Origin: Actinernus sp. WN-2022
Taxonomy: Eukaryota > Cnidaria > Anthozoa > Actiniaria > Actinernidae
Assembly: GCA_030867875.1 (NCBI GenBank)
Contig: JAOWCC010000936.1
Location: 15,942,095-16,006,094, forward strand
Reading direction: 5' to 3'
Length of the DNA: 64,000 nt
The position numbers and the translations under genes were made by a program. A model generated the notes under the pieces. The model had not been told where the DNA came from. It saw nothing but the letters and a program-made list of their open reading frames with translations, and did no database searches. The stretch's first letter is position 1. Each line of letters starts with the position of its first letter. Shown here one piece after another: positions 60,816 to 64,000 of the stretch.

Positions 60816-61599
60816 ATAACCAAAGGGAAGAATTATTAGCTGAATTTAGCAGTCTTTAGTGGCCGGTAGCGCGGTGACTTTCATTCTCTGCTCCCCTAGT
60901 ATATATGTAATTTAATAGTTTTGTTTTTCTCGTATGTTGACCTTTTAATTTAAACACTACTTATTCGTTTAACACACTGCATTTGAGCAGGCATATATTC
61001 ACACTGCATTTGAGCAGGCATATATTCATTAACCGTACTACCGTACTTCATGGTCCCTTTCTTTAGTAGTGGGTTGTCGGTCAGGTGATTGTAAACTCTC
61101 GTCATTTAGCACAGAAAATGTATTCTGATGAATAGGGATCGGCCGGGTTGTCATGTAAGAAAGATGGCTCTTGAACAAACTGATAAGCTTCAGTAGGTTG
61201 GGTAGTCTCGGTACACTGGAGACCTTGGTCTTTCATTGTCTTCTTTTTTGTATTCTTGATTTTTTTTTTAAAGTTTGAAAGTCGGATCCTAGCTTTATTA
61301 TATCCGCTTTCAACTCGCCATTTTCAACTTCTAGGTCAACGAGATGACAGCATCTTGATTTCGGTCTTGTATATATTATCTTGCTGCACTAATTTGTCTT
61401 CCAAATGACTGAGTTTGGTTTCTTGATTCGTGTTTTGATGTGACGAGAGTAAGAATTCATTACGCATATCATATCAGGTCAGCCTCCATGTTACAAATCA
61501 AGGTCGTTAAAGGAGCGAGAGAGTTCTTATTGCGGGCTAACAAATATTTTTATCCTCGTGAAGAATCTCAAGAATTCCGTCTCTTCCGGTTTGATTTTG

Positions 61600-62391
61600 A
61601 CTCATGTGTATGTTGCTTTTGGAGTTTCAAGGATATGTTGATCCAAAACTACAGGCTCTTGGGGTTTTTCATTGACTTGTGAACTTGCAGGCTCTGTAAT
61701 TTGTTTTGTTTTCTTAGTATAACATAAAGTGTCGAACATGTTCATGTTATCAAGCATGTCGAGCGTGACCTCTGTTTCTTCGTTCATTAAGTTCTCTACT
61801 TTCATCTGTAATCTGGGAAACTCTATCTTTGCCCATGCCTTGGCACATAGCTATTCCTGTTGTTAAGTAGACGTGGATGATTGTAAGTAAAATCCTTCCA
61901 CAGATTGTACCGTTTCCGCTAGGTCAATATCCTCGCTGGAACGAAATAACTTGATCTCAATACTCTCTGATCCAACTTACGGTAAATTTAAATCTCTGAC
62001 AGTTTTTAAGAGACTCATAATATTGGTCTTGAAGTGCCTTCACCCAAAATAAGATGTTCTCCTCGGTTGTTTTAAATGCAGCACAGCGAGCCGATGGCTT
62101 ATAGATTCCAATATCTATTTCTTCTAATTTTAGCTTTCCGGATCCTGGCCCCTACACTGGCTTCAGGTCGTCGTACGTGTCGTATAATAAAATCACTGGC
62201 CATCTGGGTAAAAAACGCGGTCCTTCGGCTCCGACAATAGCGCCAGTTGAAATATCCTGAGCCTGTTGGAAGGCTTTCGCACGAGTGAAGTTAAATAAAA
62301 CATTAAACTGGCTTACATTTGAGAGATGAGACTCCAAATTAGAGAGAAAGTTCCTCGCGGGTCCTCCGCCATCTTGATTTACTGTATTCAA
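61600..62391 (-). pseudogene. Remnant of a coding gene, exon-like with an internal stop
   Basis: On the minus strand the frame starting at about 62391 encodes DGGGPARNFLSNLESHL, FNVLFNFTRAKAFQQAQDIS and WPVILLYDTYDDLKP. A TAG (62152-62154) is followed in the same frame by GPGSGKLKLEEIDIGIYKPS and ARCAAFKTTEENILFWVKAL as far as about 61975, ending with a possible splice donor. A second, separate open stretch lies at 61602-61805. I do not recognise a domain. Part of the exon recurs at 57379-57550, so it belongs to a repeated unit. Confidence 0.45.
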
Positions 62392-62560
62392 TTATGTAAA
62401 TAAATTAACCTGGCGATTGTTGCGTGATCAGCACAGTGCAATCTGATTGGTGTGAATTTGACCTTTAACGCATGCGCAGAAATTTTGCGACACCCAACAA
62501 AAATAACGACTTGCATTTTAAGACTCGGTGCTGCCACAGGCAGCCCGAGTAATTACGAGT
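62392..62560. repeat. 3' part of a repeat shared with 57460-57630
   Basis: AACCTGGCGATTGTTGCGTG, AGTGCAATCTGATTGGTGTG and the tail ATTTTAAGACTCGG-GCTGCCACAGGCAGCCCGAG recur in both places, partly overlapping the 3' end of the U2-headed SINE. Confidence 0.7.
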
Positions 62561-63234
62561 ATGCTGTATTACAATATAAACTCTCAAAAGTCACTTGTGT
62601 TAACCTGAGTATCCGAGGCTCAGAACCAGGATAGGGGAGGTCAGTAAAGTAGGCTAATACACAAAAAATCTCATCACTTAATGCAAAGTGATCATCAAAG
62701 TATATCAACAGGGGCTATTATTTCTCTGAAAGCTGCGACAAGAAAGACGAAGCGGAACCTTTTGGGACCGAGTCCTATAACAAGGAAGGGCAACATTTTA
62801 GGCACCAACTACGAACAAAGATATACTAGTTAGCATTGTCTAACTTTTAAGTTTTCTGGCCAGCAACATCCCGGTCTGTGGAGTAGATATTTTGTTGAGG
62901 AAAAACTATAAATACTCTATTCAAGGAATTCAATTAAACAATAATAGATACACAAATACATACACATACAAACGTACTCACGTACAAGTCCACATGTTAC
63001 ATAACTGTGACACACATACGTGCACATAAACTGACAGAAACACATATAGTTTACGTACATTTATATACGTGGTATGTAAGGTCTATATAATTCATTTGTT
63101 AAAATATGCTAATATTGCGCTACAGTAGCAGTCCGTATCACAAAAATAACCTTGTGAAGCGCATTTGAATATATTCATATAGAATTTGCGCTATATAAAT
63201 AAATACCTTTACCTTTATTTGTGGCTTCTACTAT
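62561..63234. other. Intergenic, no gene
   Basis: A (ACATAC)-like run at about 62945-63060 and the LINE-tail-like GCGCTATATAAATAAATACC at about 63187 are seen. The latter may be the 3' end of an extremely short CR1/L2 insertion. Confidence 0.45.
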
Positions 63235-63422
63235 CACAGGCAACCCAAACTCTAATTTTGAGTTGTTAATTAGTGTATTTATTTGTCAGTATATAGGCTT
63301 TGTATGGGAACTACTATGGTAAAATGTGTAATCTTCCCGGTTTATAATAGTTCCCATACAAAGCCTATATACTGACAAATAAACACACCAACAACTCGAA
63401 ATTAGAGCTTGGGTTGCCTGTG
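63235..63422. mobile_element. 188-bp foldback, same family as 58598-58971
   Basis: CACAGGCAACCCAAACTCTA pairs with AGAGCTTGGGTTGCCTGTG, and the arms continue through TTTGTCAGTATATAGGCTTT. Flanks CTACTAT and CTACAAT (7 bp, one mismatch) fit the target duplication of the family. Confidence 0.8.
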
Positions 63423-63546
63423 CTACAATCAGCTCGTACGAGATCTTTTAGAGAATACATGTACAGGCTAGACTGATCTAAATAGCTTTGTTCTCTTAGC
63501 TTCCAAGGTGTTTTTTAATAGTAGATTTTTGGGACATGTATATTAA

Positions 63547-63600
63547 CAAGAGGCCCTGAGTGGCCTAAACTCGGGCCACTTAGAAATAGGTTAATTAATA
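63547..63600. repeat. Diverged copy of the AACAAGAG-GCCC repeat
   Basis: AACAAGAGGCCCTGAGTGGC followed by ACTCGGGCCACTTAGAAAT matches the layout of 55625 and 60736 but with another hairpin stem. Confidence 0.6.
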
Positions 63601-64000
63601 CATGGAGTTCTAGCATATTTTTGTGTCATACATGGTTTGTGCTAGGGGAGCAGGATAATTGATTCACCGACTTATAAATTTACATTGCAATCACATGGTC
63701 ACGGTCCCGTACAGGAGCTTCTAATTACAAAGTTTTACTGATAATTAAATCGGGGTTTCATGAGGGTTGTCGCTGAAGGGACTGGACAGAAATTAGCAGG
63801 GGGGAAGGGTCATATTTTTTTAATCCCTCAAAATGGAGGGTCCTAAATCATGGGGAACTGAAAAAGGGGTGGTTATAGGGGAGAAAGGGTCAAAATATTT
63901 CATACTCATTGTCGAGGGAGGGTTATATATTTTTTAAACATTTTGATTTCATACTCTACCCCCCCCCCCCCCCTCCCCCCCTTGCATCTACCCTGCAAAT
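63601..64000. other. Window end, no gene
   Basis: The end has G-rich phrases (AGGGGAGAAAGGGTC, GGAGGGTTATAT) and a C run at 63960-63980. It looks like the start of another low-complexity element cut by the window. Confidence 0.4.

Noticed and set aside
1..64000. CRISPR arrays, prokaryotic operons, rRNA genes
   Set aside because: None seen. Tandem repeats lack unique spacers, genes are spliced or transposon-borne, and no rRNA core sequences were recognised.

Overview
The window is nuclear DNA of an invertebrate animal, most likely a cnidarian such as a coral. This is inferred from three things: a spliced animal polarity-scaffold gene (PATJ/MPDZ type), abundant CR1/L2-like LINEs, foldback elements and SINEs, and an intact Polinton/Maverick whose accessory proteins resemble families I associate with cnidarian Polintons. 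No bacterial operons, tRNA operons or CRISPR arrays are present.

Layout. (1) 1-18 kb, minus strand: the 5' part of a PATJ/MPDZ-like gene. Six coding exons (17938-17953, 13502-14084, 11683-11929, 7742-7882, 6882-7055, 1035-1131) join in phase. They encode a start codon, an L27 domain, PDZ1, PDZ2 and the start of PDZ3. The introns hold a 4.8 kb inverted-repeat element carrying a LINE (1655-6473), a 110-bp minisatellite (8.0-11.4 kb), a tRNA-type SINE and several MITEs. (2) 18-29.3 kb: repeats, including a foldback nested in one of two tandem element copies (19.6-25.3 kb), a THAP-domain pseudogene split by an 884-bp element, and a LINE fragment. (3) 29276-44962: a complete 15.7 kb Polinton. (4) 45-64 kb: repeats, a decayed 6.4 kb DNA transposon (48.8-55.2 kb), a SINE whose head is U2 snRNA, and MITEs, one with a perfect 8-bp target duplication.

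The Polinton. Its 336-bp terminal inverted repeats are flanked by a 5-bp TTTTA duplication. All of its recognisable genes are open: protein-primed DNA polymerase B, DDE integrase, packaging ATPase, major capsid protein, penton-like minor capsid protein, several membrane or coiled-coil virion-type proteins, a TFIIB-like transcription factor, a Cys-rich protein and an ankyrin-repeat protein. I could not find the usual adenovirus-type maturation protease. Integrase and polymerase would insert and copy the element; capsid proteins and ATPase would build and fill a particle. The TFIIB-like factor, together with TATA-type motifs in front of many genes, suggests that the element directs its own promoters.

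Most unusual point. Each Polinton end is itself a 234-bp near-perfect palindrome. The central asymmetric loop has the same + strand orientation at both ends, whereas the rest of the terminal repeat is properly inverted. This is a flip/flop arrangement like that of hairpin telomeres in some linear DNA viruses.
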